Origin: Phaeocystidibacter sp965659415
GTDB taxonomy: Bacteria; Bacteroidota; Bacteroidia; Flavobacteriales; Schleiferiaceae
Direction: 5' to 3'
Length of the DNA: 64,000 nucleotides
Assembly: GCA_965659415.1 (NCBI GenBank)
Contig: CBFHVA010000008.1
Span: 62,001-126,000, forward strand
Of this stretch, positions 18,724-26,142 are shown piece after piece. The notes below the pieces were generated by a model. That model made no database searches. It worked only from the letters and a program-made list of their open reading frames with translations, and was not told the DNA's origin. Each line of letters starts with the position of its first letter. The first letter of the stretch is position 1. A program made the position numbers and the translations under genes.

Positions 18724-20088
18724 TCAAACTCGTGCCACCAACGACTCATACACATCCAGTGCTCGTCTCATGATGTCCGGATCACAAGTGTCTTCTGCCG
18801 CTCTCTGGTTTATATGACCCTGCATTTCATTGGGAATATGCACACCTTCTAAGCCCTCTGTGATACGACTTAATACCTCCTGAGGTTTTTCGCAAAACGC
18901 TTCGTAGGATACAAAGAGTGTTTTTTCGTCTTTGATTTCCAGCGCGTACTGATAAACGCGAATCCAAACTTTTACCCAATAGTCTAGTTTGGTATCGTCT
19001 ATGGCTCTCAATGCACGTTCATCCTCCTCAGAGAACACAAAGGGCTTGTGACTTAAACCAAATTCATGGTGACCCAACCACTCCATGTAAGTTCGAGTGA
19101 AGGCGTCTTCCTCTTGAAGCTCGCTGAACTTCACGTGTTGATCGAGTAGGGAAGCGGCGTGATAGAGGGGGTGTCGAAAGAGAATGACGGTTCTAAATTT
19201 CGAATTCCACTTTCGAATGGATGGATAGCGCAGTAAGAAGTTGTTGTTCTTCGCTAAGTAAATACTCTTCTCATCCTTCCGAATGATAGACTGGTAAGCC
19301 ATGTAATCTTGATACCCCTCATGACTAATACTGTGCTTTTGTAGAAACTCCTTTCCAATGAAGCTATCATTTGTAATGGCCTTAAAGAAGTATTCCTCCA
19401 AAGCCTCGTTGGAATCCAAAGCGATTTTTATTCCATCACCGTGACTTCGTTCTTGCGTAGCTTCTGATTTAGGTTTGTAAAACTTCCCCCATGTGTTGGG
19501 ACTCATCAGGAAAGGCATATTACCATAGTTTAAAGAAGCAAACGGACCTAGCTCAATCAAGGTGTTGAGCATGCTGGTTGTACCGGCACGTGCAAGTCCA
19601 GTGATGATAACAAATTCATCTTTGGTCTCTATGCCGAATTTCTTGCTCTCTCGCTTAAAAAGGCGATAACCCAAGTTGTAATTATCCAGAGCCAAGTGGT
19701 GCAATAGCTGAGCTAAGGGAGAGTATGCCGACTTCGATTTATTCGGGATGAAGAATGGAAGAGTAGCACCGGCAGATAAGGCTAAAATGCCCCAGGTAGA
19801 TGACAAATCGGCTATTGAAGTCCATTCTAAAAAGGTATCTGCCAACCACAAAAGGCCAAAGCTCAATGCAAAGGCAAGCACTAAAATTCCAATGACGAGA
19901 AGCAATGACTTGAGTAAGCCGCCTGTCCTTTTTTCAATGATGGGAAGCTTGTCGTCGTCTTCCCCCTTCATCAGGTAGGCGTCGAGCAGGTGAACGCTAC
20001 TTTGAGCTAGGTTAAAGAACACCTTGTACTGCCACTTACAGATGAGAATGAAAAGTATGCCTACTACAAAGTGAAGAAGATAGCTCAT
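18724..20088 (-). CDS. Sulfotransferase family protein, membrane-anchored
   Basis: 454 residues. An N-terminal hydrophobic segment (residues 2-17) and a hydrophobic pair at about 58-120 anchor it. The sulfotransferase domain starts near residue 155 with a PAPS 5'-phosphosulfate loop variant (ITGLARAGTTSMLNTLIELG). The 3'-phosphate-binding segment is FRTVILFRHPLYHAASLLDQ. It would transfer sulfate from PAPS to an acceptor; the acceptor (lipid, glycan or small molecule) is unknown. It is the last gene of a three-gene operon, 8 nt after a tiny membrane protein gene, and the first gene of that operon resembles arylsulfotransferases, so a shared sulfation theme is likely (inference). Confidence 0.85.
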   Translation of the reverse strand: MSYLLHFVVGILFILICKWQYKVFFNLAQSSVHLLDAYLMKGEDDDKLPIIEKRTGGLLKSLLLVIGILVLAFALSFGLLWLADTFLEWTSIADLSSTWGILALSAGATLPFFIPNKSKSAYSPLAQLLHHLALDNYNLGYRLFKRESKKFGIETKDEFVIITGLARAGTTSMLNTLIELGPFASLNYGNMPFLMSPNTWGKFYKPKSEATQERSHGDGIKIALDSNEALEEYFFKAITNDSFIGKEFLQKHSISHEGYQDYMAYQSIIRKDEKSIYLAKNNNFLLRYPSIRKWNSKFRTVILFRHPLYHAASLLDQHVKFSELQEEDAFTRTYMEWLGHHEFGLSHKPFVFSEEDERALRAIDDTKLDYWVKVWIRVYQYALEIKDEKTLFVSYEAFCEKPQEVLSRITEGLEGVHIPNEMQGHINQRAAEDTCDPDIMRRALDVYESLVARV

Positions 20089-20096
20089 CGATTTGC

Positions 20097-20246
20097 CTAG
20101 TTCTTAGGGTCTTTCTTTTTCCCAAATAGCCGTTTGAGTCTAGCCCAAAAGATGTACCCAAATGAAAAGAGTACAATGCCACCAATGATGAAGATGAGAA
20201 TAATGGTTCCGGCACCTAAACCTGGTCCTATATAGAGTGTTGTCAT
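20097..20246 (-). CDS. Small single-span membrane protein (49 residues)
   Basis: Start ATG at 20246, stop TAG at 20097-20099. The protein begins MTTLYIGPGLGAG, has one long hydrophobic helix (about residues 12-34, TIILIFIIGGIVLFSFGYIF), then a basic tail (RLKRLFGKKKDPKN) expected in the cytoplasm. It is tightly packed: 4 nt after the arylsulfotransferase-like gene and 8 nt before the sulfotransferase gene. That packing and the clear helix/positive-inside pattern support a real gene. The glycine-rich N-terminus resembles small membrane proteins encoded beside glycan-modifying enzymes. Function is not recognised; a scaffold for the sulfotransferase is a guess. Confidence 0.72.
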   Translation of the reverse strand: MTTLYIGPGLGAGTIILIFIIGGIVLFSFGYIFWARLKRLFGKKKDPKN

Positions 20247-20250
20247 AATT

Positions 20251-21525
20251 TTATTCCATTAAACGAGCCCAATTGGCCAAGTGATGGTACCCTTCGTGCT
20301 GCGAAGAAAGCACCCCTTTATAAAGGACTGTATCATTTCTGATTACCCAAAGTAATCCACTGTTCTGCTCTTCAATAAATATCCGTCCGTCCGAGTGATA
20401 ATCAGCCAATCCTTCCGTGAAGGTATAAATATCATTTTCAGCAAACAGGTCCTTGTACTTTACCTCGTAAGAGTCAGACTCAAAGTGATACTCAACCAAG
20501 TTCGAATAAATTCGAGCCACTTCAGCAATGCTGTCTGATTTAGGATGCATGCCTGATGGTTTTTGCCAAGCTTGGTGAGCATTATTATTGAAGATGCCCA
20601 ATGTGCTATCATTCAAAATGTCGACATCGTGTTGCGCCAAAAAAGGACCTTCAAATACGTTAATAATGGAATCAGTGCTCGGACGATAATGTATGATGGC
20701 AGAAGTGTGACGCATACTCAGGAACACATCGTCTTGCTTCCAATACGGTCCATCTGCTAAAGCGGGTTCCACATCGTTCAAGTGAATGGGATCCTCTGCC
20801 TTTCCCGTTTTCAAGAGTAGATACTCCAACTCGTTCTCAACGATTAAATCGGTTAAGGATTTATGGAAGAGTATGTCGCCCGTTTTCGAATTGAACAGGG
20901 CAATAGAGTTATCCAAGAAAGGTAAATGTCTCCCGTCAACGGCAAGAAATCCTGTAAAGGCCATCTTTCCATTGGGTTCAAGATCATTGGTACACGCCCA
21001 AATGTTTCCTTCGAAATTGAGGTTCATACTATGATGATGTTGGAGGGCCGGCTGTTCCCATAGCTCCACTCCATTCTTATCTATACAGTACAACCCTGAA
21101 ACATTATTTACGGAATACACCAATGAACTGTCGGGCAACATCAGTGAGTGCATCACTCTATTTGCGGGGCGATTTATCTCATCCATTTCCCACTGATGAG
21201 CTACCTCGTTATTTCGAAGGTTTATCAAATCGATATTTCGATTACCATCTTCATTGCTGTAGGAAGTGAGAATCCATAGGTCCTGCTCCAAGCGGTTCAC
21301 AGGAGCGAAGTTCGGATTGGTCTTCACGAAAGTTTTAGGCAGTTCGGCTACTTCCTCAACACTCTGTTCGAATAGGTCGAAGAAGCTTACAAAGTCAACT
21401 AGGCCCTTTCCGAAAGAACCGAAATCTTTGCTTCCTTTTACGCTGTGTTTCACGATCCAGCCAAAGGTGCTCAGGACAAAGAGTACAACTACGGTGTAGG
21501 CGATAAAACTGATGAACTTCTTCAT
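20251..21525 (-). CDS. Arylsulfotransferase (ASST)-like beta-propeller protein
   Basis: 424 residues. An N-terminal helix (about residues 5-25, FIAYTVVVLFVLSTFGWIV) anchors the protein, with the rest outside the cytoplasm. The body has ASST-family features: LINLRNNEVAHQWEMDEI, RVMHSLMLPDSSLVY, a His cluster in LQHHHSMNLNFEGNIWACT, and QHDVDILNDSTLGIFNNN, the repeating beta-propeller blades of PF05935/PF14269-type proteins. Classical ASSTs move sulfate between phenolic compounds without PAPS, using a catalytic His; whether this one is active cannot be decided by eye. It heads the operon with a 49-residue membrane protein and a sulfotransferase. Its ATG lies only 15 nt past the 3' end of tRNA-Arg(CCG), so it appears to be read from the tRNA promoter. 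Confidence 0.8.
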   Translation of the reverse strand: MKKFISFIAYTVVVLFVLSTFGWIVKHSVKGSKDFGSFGKGLVDFVSFFDLFEQSVEEVAELPKTFVKTNPNFAPVNRLEQDLWILTSYSNEDGNRNIDLINLRNNEVAHQWEMDEINRPANRVMHSLMLPDSSLVYSVNNVSGLYCIDKNGVELWEQPALQHHHSMNLNFEGNIWACTNDLEPNGKMAFTGFLAVDGRHLPFLDNSIALFNSKTGDILFHKSLTDLIVENELEYLLLKTGKAEDPIHLNDVEPALADGPYWKQDDVFLSMRHTSAIIHYRPSTDSIINVFEGPFLAQHDVDILNDSTLGIFNNNAHQAWQKPSGMHPKSDSIAEVARIYSNLVEYHFESDSYEVKYKDLFAENDIYTFTEGLADYHSDGRIFIEEQNSGLLWVIRNDTVLYKGVLSSQHEGYHHLANWARLME

Positions 21526-21540
21526 ATTCGAAAAGAGTAG

Positions 21541-21612
21541 TAGCCCCGCTAGGAATCGAACCTAGATCTCAAGCTCCGGAAACTTGCATACTATCCATTG
21601 TACTACGGGGCC
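21541..21612 (-). tRNA. tRNA-Arg (anticodon CCG)
   Basis: Minus-strand cloverleaf: the acceptor GGCCCCG pairs with CGGGGCT (first pair G-U). The anticodon stem CAAGT/GCTTG closes the loop TTCCGGA, giving anticodon CCG. The T arm is CTAGGTTCGATTCCTAG and the discriminator is A. CCA is not encoded (CTA follows). The ASST-like gene begins 15 nt downstream. Confidence 0.9.
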
Positions 21613-21618
21613 AAGCCG

Positions 21619-21650
21619 CAAAGCTACGATAGGGCAATGAGGTGAGGAAA
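21619..21650 (-). promoter_or_regulatory. Promoter for tRNA-Arg(CCG) and probably the sulfotransferase operon
   Basis: Minus-strand TTTC (21650-21647), a 20-nt spacer and TAGCTTTG (21626-21619) match the -33/-7 consensus with one mismatch. The -7 box ends six bases before the tRNA 5' end, so transcription would start almost at the mature tRNA terminus. No other promoter was seen ahead of the three-gene operon. Confidence 0.6.
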
Positions 21651-21672
21651 TTTTCAATGGGAACGTGAAAAG

Positions 21673-22044
21673 CTAAGGGTCGGCTGGCCTTTCTGGAAGA
21701 ATGAATACTAACACAGGAGTGCAGCTTCCTGTTGTCATTACACTAAATCGAGCAAGGCATTCCGTCCCGATGGGTGAGGCTTCCATTTCGGATAACTCAC
21801 TAGGGGATAGATAATCGGAAATATCACCCTTAAACATACTCTCCTTGTACCAACCAGCTCCTCCAGTTTTTGTCAAGAACGAAGATTCTAAGCTCGGCTG
21901 ATCGACTACCTCAACACCAGTCTCGGTATGCCGAATAGTGTGGTCTACTTCTTCGTATTCACACGGACCACCACTAACGGGTCCGGATGGATCGCATGAC
22001 AAGGTGAGAAACGCGCATGCAAGTAGGGTATAACGAGCACACAA
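21673..22044 (-). CDS. Small lipoprotein, unknown function
   Basis: About 123 residues if translation begins at the TTG at 22044. That start gives a compact signal (CARYTLLACAFLTLSC) with a lipobox ending in Cys and lies 7 nt after the stop of the upstream coiled-coil gene. An in-frame ATG at 22125 would add 27 basic residues and overlap that gene by 74 bp, which is unlikely. The mature part has four further Cys and no recognised domain (CEYEEVDHTIRHTETGVEVV; SPSELSEMEASPIGTECLAR). It ends in PERPADP. Probable periplasmic or surface lipoprotein; no function is proposed. Confidence 0.65.
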   Translation of the reverse strand: MCARYTLLACAFLTLSCDPSGPVSGGPCEYEEVDHTIRHTETGVEVVDQPSLESSFLTKTGGAGWYKESMFKGDISDYLSPSELSEMEASPIGTECLARFSVMTTGSCTPVLVFILPERPADP

Positions 22045-22051
22045 TCGGATG

Positions 22052-22453
22052 CTACGACTGAAATTTGCTTTCAAGTTCTGCTTTTTCTTTGGTCCATTCT
22101 TTTTTGGCTTTCTCAAAAGCTTCATTCAACGAATTCACTTCTGATTGCAATTCTGAAACCTGTCCTTCAAGCTTTTTGATAGACCCTTTTTGCTTGGTGA
22201 TGGTAGACTCTCGATCTGCCACCTTGTGCTTTAGGTCATCAATGCGTTGTTCCAATCCGTCAATAGTTCTGTGATCTCGAGATTGAACGATGTACACATA
22301 GCCCACGTAAAGCGCGATAGCACCGGCCAGGATGTAGTTGATATTTCGCTGTAAGCCGCTAGGTAATGCCCCCGTGAACCAGCCAATCAAAGTGGCGGTC
22401 GAAAGCAAAACGGCTATGGCAAGTATAAACTGCTCTAATTTTTTGGTCTTCAT
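22052..22453 (-). CDS. Membrane protein with long C-terminal coiled coil
   Basis: 133 residues. Two hydrophobic helices (about 9-30, FILAIAVLLSTATLIGWFTG, and 38-57, INYILAGAIALYVGYVYIV) are followed by an extended charged coiled coil (about 60-130) with heptad-like Leu/Ile spacing (LEQRIDDLKHKV, SIKKLEGQVSELQSEVNSL). The coil would be cytoplasmic if both termini are inside. No enzyme motif is present. It lies directly upstream of the small lipoprotein gene on the same strand. Function unknown; such proteins often act as structural or scaffold elements. Confidence 0.72.
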   Translation of the reverse strand: MKTKKLEQFILAIAVLLSTATLIGWFTGALPSGLQRNINYILAGAIALYVGYVYIVQSRDHRTIDGLEQRIDDLKHKVADRESTITKQKGSIKKLEGQVSELQSEVNSLNEAFEKAKKEWTKEKAELESKFQS

Positions 22454-22533
22454 GGATGTGATCTTGGTCTCTTTTGTTCACTTGGAAGGTACTAAAATTC
22501 AAGCAGTCTTTTTCAATCTACCAAGAGAGGAAA

Positions 22534-22599
22534 ATTCACCCTCGTATAATTCCTGCATTGTGTCGCCCTTATTTAAATACACAAAGAACGAGGGTGAAT
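22534..22599. repeat. Nested inverted repeats in an intergenic region
   Basis: A perfect 12-bp outer inverted repeat (ATTCACCCTCGT at 22534-22545, ACGAGGGTGAAT at 22588-22599) encloses an inner 6-bp one (TTGTGT at 22558-22563, ACACAA at 22579-22584). On the minus strand the outer stem is followed by TTTTCC and lies just past the end of the small PID-CTERM-like gene, so it may end that transcript or act as an operator for the coiled-coil gene. Confidence 0.5.
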
Positions 22600-22607
22600 A
22601 TTCTAGA

Positions 22608-22790
22608 TCAAGTGCTCGTCAGAGGTCGACAGTGACGTGTGTATAGGGTCCAACAGCCAAAGCATAAACCAAGAAAGATTAACGCCCATTCAAAGGAGTC
22701 CAGTGGAACCGGATTCCCCGGATTGTGTGGCTGAGCATACATGGGTTGATAACAGATGATCAGCATAAAAAGTAAGCATCGCACAAGCAT
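22608..22790 (-). CDS. Small secreted/membrane protein resembling PID-CTERM proteins
   Basis: About 60 residues from the ATG at 22790, which opens a clean signal peptide (MLVRCLLFMLIICYQPMYAQ); an ATG 78 nt upstream would add an unlikely tail. After cleavage a Pro/Asn/Gly-rich linker (PHNPGNPVPLDS) leads into one hydrophobic helix (FEWALIFLGLCFGCWTLY) and a basic tail (RHCRPL). A signal peptide, a P-V/I-D motif, a helix and a basic end form the layout of the tiny Bacteroidota PID-CTERM family. The match is by eye and the motif is not canonical (PLD in place of PID). No sorting peptidase gene is seen in this window. It lies 97 nt after a membrane-tethered LuxR-type regulator gene. Confidence 0.6.
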   Translation of the reverse strand: MLVRCLLFMLIICYQPMYAQPHNPGNPVPLDSFEWALIFLGLCFGCWTLYTRHCRPLTST

Positions 22791-22887
22791 AGATTTTAGG
22801 TGTGGTACTGCAAACTTCCTGAACAGGACGCTGAATGATATGAATTGATGTTGTCGATTTGTTGTCAATTGACTTTCACGAGTGTGC

Positions 22888-23274
22888 CTAAGCAGAGAGG
22901 TATAAGGAAATCAGATGTTTGATAAGACTTTCCGATCTGCTGAGATTTAAGCTCATCTTTAATCTTGATTTCCCGGTTCGAACGGCTCCATCGGTAATGC
23001 ACATGGCTCGTTCAATCTGCTGGTTGGAGTATCCATGTAGGATGTATTCGGCCATCTCTACTTGTCGAGGAGTGAGTTGAGGGTGTGCACGCCGCAGTAT
23101 TTCCTTGAAATCGTGAGCTGTGGAATTACCTCTTGTCTTTTTTCGAAGTCGGATTAAGGTGATAACAAAGAGAAGCAAGGATAAATTTAGGAGCAGTGAT
23201 AGTGACAACTGCCATTGAAGCATGTCGATATTCATGAGTGCACGGTTTTGGTTTAATTCCCAAAATTTACTCAC
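22888..23274 (-). CDS. Membrane-tethered LuxR-type helix-turn-helix protein
   Basis: 128 residues. One N-terminal transmembrane helix (about 21-43, LQWQLSLSLLLNLSLLLFVITLI) is followed by a basic stop-transfer RLRKKTRG. The C-terminal helix-turn-helix is of LuxR/GerE type (about 70-115: LTPRQVEMAEYILHGYSNQQ, then CITDGAVRTGKSRLK). There is no receiver or sensor domain. The start may be the first ATG or an ATG 39 or 51 nt further in, without changing the domains. It is a candidate membrane-bound transcription factor. The gene downstream on the same strand encodes a tiny PID-CTERM-like protein, which could be a target or partner (inference). Confidence 0.78.
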   Translation of the reverse strand: MSKFWELNQNRALMNIDMLQWQLSLSLLLNLSLLLFVITLIRLRKKTRGNSTAHDFKEILRRAHPQLTPRQVEMAEYILHGYSNQQIERAMCITDGAVRTGKSRLKMSLNLSRSESLIKHLISLYLSA

Positions 23275-23297
23275 TCGAATTGGCTAAGTGCCGAAAT

Positions 23298-23822
23298 TCA
23301 AACGCTTATGTCACTTTTTAATATCCCAAACACGGCTGCATCTACACGCATGCTTCGCGTGCTTAGAGCTTGACGAAGCGTTCCTTCTAAGCGAAACTCT
23401 GCTTTGGTGTAAACTTCACGAGCAAAGTTGTCGTCCGCTGTGCATCTCAACTCAATCCGAAAAACTCCGAGTTGCTTGAACAGTTCAGCAGTAAAGGTTT
23501 GGAGCATTTTAGCGCACTGTTGAAGGCTGTATCGGTCTCGATTAAAGCGCACATCGAGTGCGCAAATGCCTGGTTCGGTTACGGTGAAACCCAGCCAAGC
23601 ATCAACGCCATTTTGGGTATGTAGCAGTTGAAGTTGTCCTCGTTTTTTCTTTTGAATCGCAGCCCATTTAGCCGCCCAATGTTGACGACCCTCTTCGTCC
23701 AGTTTTTCGATCACATCCGCCCGTCCTTTCGACGATTCAATCATGAAATCTTTCAATGCTTCCCAATCACTTTTGGAATAAGGGCGGAGTTGTTTTGATA
23801 TAGATGTGAGGTCAACTACCAT
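23298..23822 (-). CDS. GNAT-family acetyltransferase
   Basis: 174 residues with the RimJ/RimL-like GNAT layout: a central strand region (GICALDVRFNRDRYSLQQCA), a helix, strand FRIELRCTADDNFAREVYTK and the closing EFRLEGTLRQAL, which are motifs typical of N-terminal or small-molecule acetyltransferases. The acetyl-CoA pyrophosphate loop (Q/RxxGxG/A) is not well preserved in the central part, so catalytic ability is unsure. No substrate is indicated. It is followed by the LuxR-type gene and preceded on the same strand by the terminator of ftsZ, so it needs its own promoter, which I could not locate. Confidence 0.75.
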   Translation of the reverse strand: MVVDLTSISKQLRPYSKSDWEALKDFMIESSKGRADVIEKLDEEGRQHWAAKWAAIQKKKRGQLQLLHTQNGVDAWLGFTVTEPGICALDVRFNRDRYSLQQCAKMLQTFTAELFKQLGVFRIELRCTADDNFAREVYTKAEFRLEGTLRQALSTRSMRVDAAVFGILKSDISV

Positions 23823-23852
23823 TAGGTCAAGATAGGAAACCTACAGAAAGAA

Positions 23853-23876
23853 AAAGTCCCGCCGAAGCAGGACTTT
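23853..23876 (-). terminator. Rho-independent terminator of the division/cell-wall cluster
   Basis: On the minus strand AAAGTCCTGC pairs with GCGGGACTTT (one G-U) around a TTCG tetraloop, followed by a U-rich TTTTCTTTC. It lies 20 nt after the ftsZ stop and closes the 16-kb cluster. Confidence 0.9.
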
Positions 23877-23896
23877 AGTCGCAAATTCATCTTTCC

Positions 23897-26104
23897 TTAA
23901 TCCACATTGTCGTGCAGGAAGCTGTTGTTGCTCCTGAATTCAAGGTCATCTCCATCTCCACCAATACTCGTATTGCCGAGTTGAGATTGTTCACTCAATT
24001 TGGACTGGTTGAGCTCAAGCCCCTGACGTTTGTATGCAGGCTCTTTTTCATTGTCAAGGATGTTACCTTGAACATTCTTGAACTTATAGTTGAACTGTCG
24101 AAGCCGCTTGCTACGTCCCTCGTTGCGCTTCCGCATGGTCTCTTCAATAGGACGATCTAGCGGATCGGCTTCCATTTCTGGGGCATCGGACTTTGACTCG
24201 ATTTCAGCTGTTTTCACTTCGAACTGCAAAGTCTCTTCAACTTCCGGTTCCTTTTTGCTCTCGGCGTTTTCTGGTGAAGCGTTTAATCCTAGCTTAGACT
24301 CCAACTCACGCAAATCCTCTAAGGTGTGAACAATGCGATCATCGTTCTCTGGCTGATGGCTTTGAGTAACGGGTTCTTCCAGTGCCTTTGGAGTTTCATC
24401 GGCAATGTCATCATCCAAACTGAAACGTACCTCTTCGTAGTGGGGTTCGTCGGCGGAAACTTCTTCAAGTTCCACATCGGAAGTGGAGGTAGACTCGGCA
24501 ATAGGGTCATTGGTATCTTCCTCTGAAGACTCCGCTATTGCCGAGCGGTCTACCTCCCATTCCATGTTGGGTGTATCTTGCGAACTTGGCTCTACTGTGC
24601 CTTCCTCCTCAAATACATCTTCAATAGAAAAGTCAAAAACATTGGTGCGATCCTCTGCTTCCTCGGCTTGGGCTGCGGTTTCTTGCTCTTCCACTACCAC
24701 CTCTTCTTCCGCTTCGTCCTCAATAACGAATTCGTTTGTTGAGTCAAGGTCAAATTCGCCAAGGTCGAATACCACACGCTCCTCAATTTCAGAGGATGGG
24801 GCGTTCTCTTCAACAGCTGGGGTTTCTGCTACAGGCTCTTCGGAGCTTGAATCTTCGTGTGAGACGTCCGCTTCTTCACGAACGTTTTCTCCTATCACTT
24901 CGGGTACTGCTTCTCCTTGCGGGATGGGCGTCTCAATTGGATCGGAAGTAGGAGCAGGCTCCTCTACATCAAACAGTCCTCGCTGAATATTATGAGGTTT
25001 CTCGTCTTCTATTTCAGGTTCTACCGTTTTCTTCGGAGTTGCTTCGTTTAGTGGCTTATCGGTTTCGACTTGACCATCGAGCACGTGAACCACTCTCTCC
25101 GGTGCCCTCGTGAAAGGTTGTACAGTCGATTGAGCTGAAAATCCTGTGGCAATGATTGTGATGCTGACGGCTTCGCCGAGCTCCTCGTCTTGTCCAATAC
25201 CCATGATAATGTTGGCGTCGCCACCAGCTTCGCTTTGGATAAAGTCGTTTACCTCACCAATTTCATCGAAGGTAATCTCGTGTTCATCGCTACCACATAC
25301 AATCAGGAGCAATACGTTTTTGGCGCCTACAATATGATTGTCGTTGAGAAGCGGTGAGTCCAGTGCTCCTCGAATGGCTTCCATGGCTCTATTCTGACCC
25401 TTCGCTTTGGCTGATCCCATGATGGCTGTACCTGAATTAGCAAGTACAGTTTTGGCATCTTTTAAATCAATGTTTGCAGTGTAGTGGTGGGTGATTACTT
25501 CGGCAATGCCCTTTGCTGCCGTTGCCAACACTTCATCGGCTTTGGCAAAGCCTGCCTTAAAGCCGAGGTTACCGTATACTTCTCGTAGTTTGTTGTTATT
25601 GATAACAATGAGTGAGTCGAGGTTCTGCTTGAATTTCTCAATTCCCTCTTTTGCTTGCTGCAAACGGATTTTTCCTTCAAAGGCAAAAGGAATCGTTACG
25701 ATACCCACGGTAAGAATGCCCAAATCTTGAGCCGTTCTTGCAATTACTGGAGCTGCTCCCGTTCCGGTTCCACCACCCATTCCGGCAGTGATAAAGAGCA
25801 TTTTGGTATGGTTGCCCAAAACGTCCTCAATTTCTTGAACGGTCTCGAGGGCGGCTCTTTCGCCCACTTCGGGATTGGCGCCAGCTCCAAGGCCTTCCGT
25901 TAAGTTGGCTCCAAGTTGAATTTTGTTTTCAACCGGACTGTGCTCCAAAGCTTGTGCATCGGTATTGCAGACTACGAAGTCTACACCGTTAATTCCGAGG
26001 CGCTTCATGTGGTTCACAGCGTTGCTTCCGCCGCCACCAACACCAATTACTTTAATTACGGATGATCTGTTCTTGGGTAGATCGAAATTCAAACCTTCTT
26101 CCAT
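23897..26104 (-). CDS. ftsZ: Cell division protein FtsZ with a very long acidic linker
   Basis: 735 residues; tubulin-like GTPase that forms the Z ring. The GTPase core spans about residues 17-325 with IGVGGGGSNAV (about 20-30), the tubulin signature GMGGGTGTGAAPV (108-120) and the T7-loop region KADEVLATAAKGIAE. A Glu/Asp/Ser/Pro-rich linker of about 330 residues follows, then a basic stretch (RKRNEGRSKRLRQFNYKFKN) and a conserved-looking C-terminal tail ending FRSNNSFLHDNVD, the likely partner-binding peptide. Proteobacterial FtsZ is near 385 residues and many Bacteroidota forms have 450-650, so this linker is unusually long. Last gene of the dcw cluster, 38 nt after ftsA, with its own terminator. 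Confidence 0.98.
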   Translation of the reverse strand: MEEGLNFDLPKNRSSVIKVIGVGGGGSNAVNHMKRLGINGVDFVVCNTDAQALEHSPVENKIQLGANLTEGLGAGANPEVGERAALETVQEIEDVLGNHTKMLFITAGMGGGTGTGAAPVIARTAQDLGILTVGIVTIPFAFEGKIRLQQAKEGIEKFKQNLDSLIVINNNKLREVYGNLGFKAGFAKADEVLATAAKGIAEVITHHYTANIDLKDAKTVLANSGTAIMGSAKAKGQNRAMEAIRGALDSPLLNDNHIVGAKNVLLLIVCGSDEHEITFDEIGEVNDFIQSEAGGDANIIMGIGQDEELGEAVSITIIATGFSAQSTVQPFTRAPERVVHVLDGQVETDKPLNEATPKKTVEPEIEDEKPHNIQRGLFDVEEPAPTSDPIETPIPQGEAVPEVIGENVREEADVSHEDSSSEEPVAETPAVEENAPSSEIEERVVFDLGEFDLDSTNEFVIEDEAEEEVVVEEQETAAQAEEAEDRTNVFDFSIEDVFEEEGTVEPSSQDTPNMEWEVDRSAIAESSEEDTNDPIAESTSTSDVELEEVSADEPHYEEVRFSLDDDIADETPKALEEPVTQSHQPENDDRIVHTLEDLRELESKLGLNASPENAESKKEPEVEETLQFEVKTAEIESKSDAPEMEADPLDRPIEETMRKRNEGRSKRLRQFNYKFKNVQGNILDNEKEPAYKRQGLELNQSKLSEQSQLGNTSIGGDGDDLEFRSNNSFLHDNVD

Positions 26105-26142
26105 CTTGTTATGCCTTTGGTCGGTTTTAGGTTCTATTTGGG

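Noticed and set aside
22045..22125. ATG at 22125 as the start of the small lipoprotein
   Set aside because: Would overlap the upstream coiled-coil gene by 74 bp and add a Lys-rich tail before the signal peptide.
24483..24986. A 167-codon Ser/Thr-rich open frame on the plus strand opposite ftsZ
   Set aside because: It mirrors the Glu/Asp-rich linker of FtsZ read antisense (GAA/GAG gives TTC/CTC Ser/Phe-type codons). The composition is an artefact and there is no start context.
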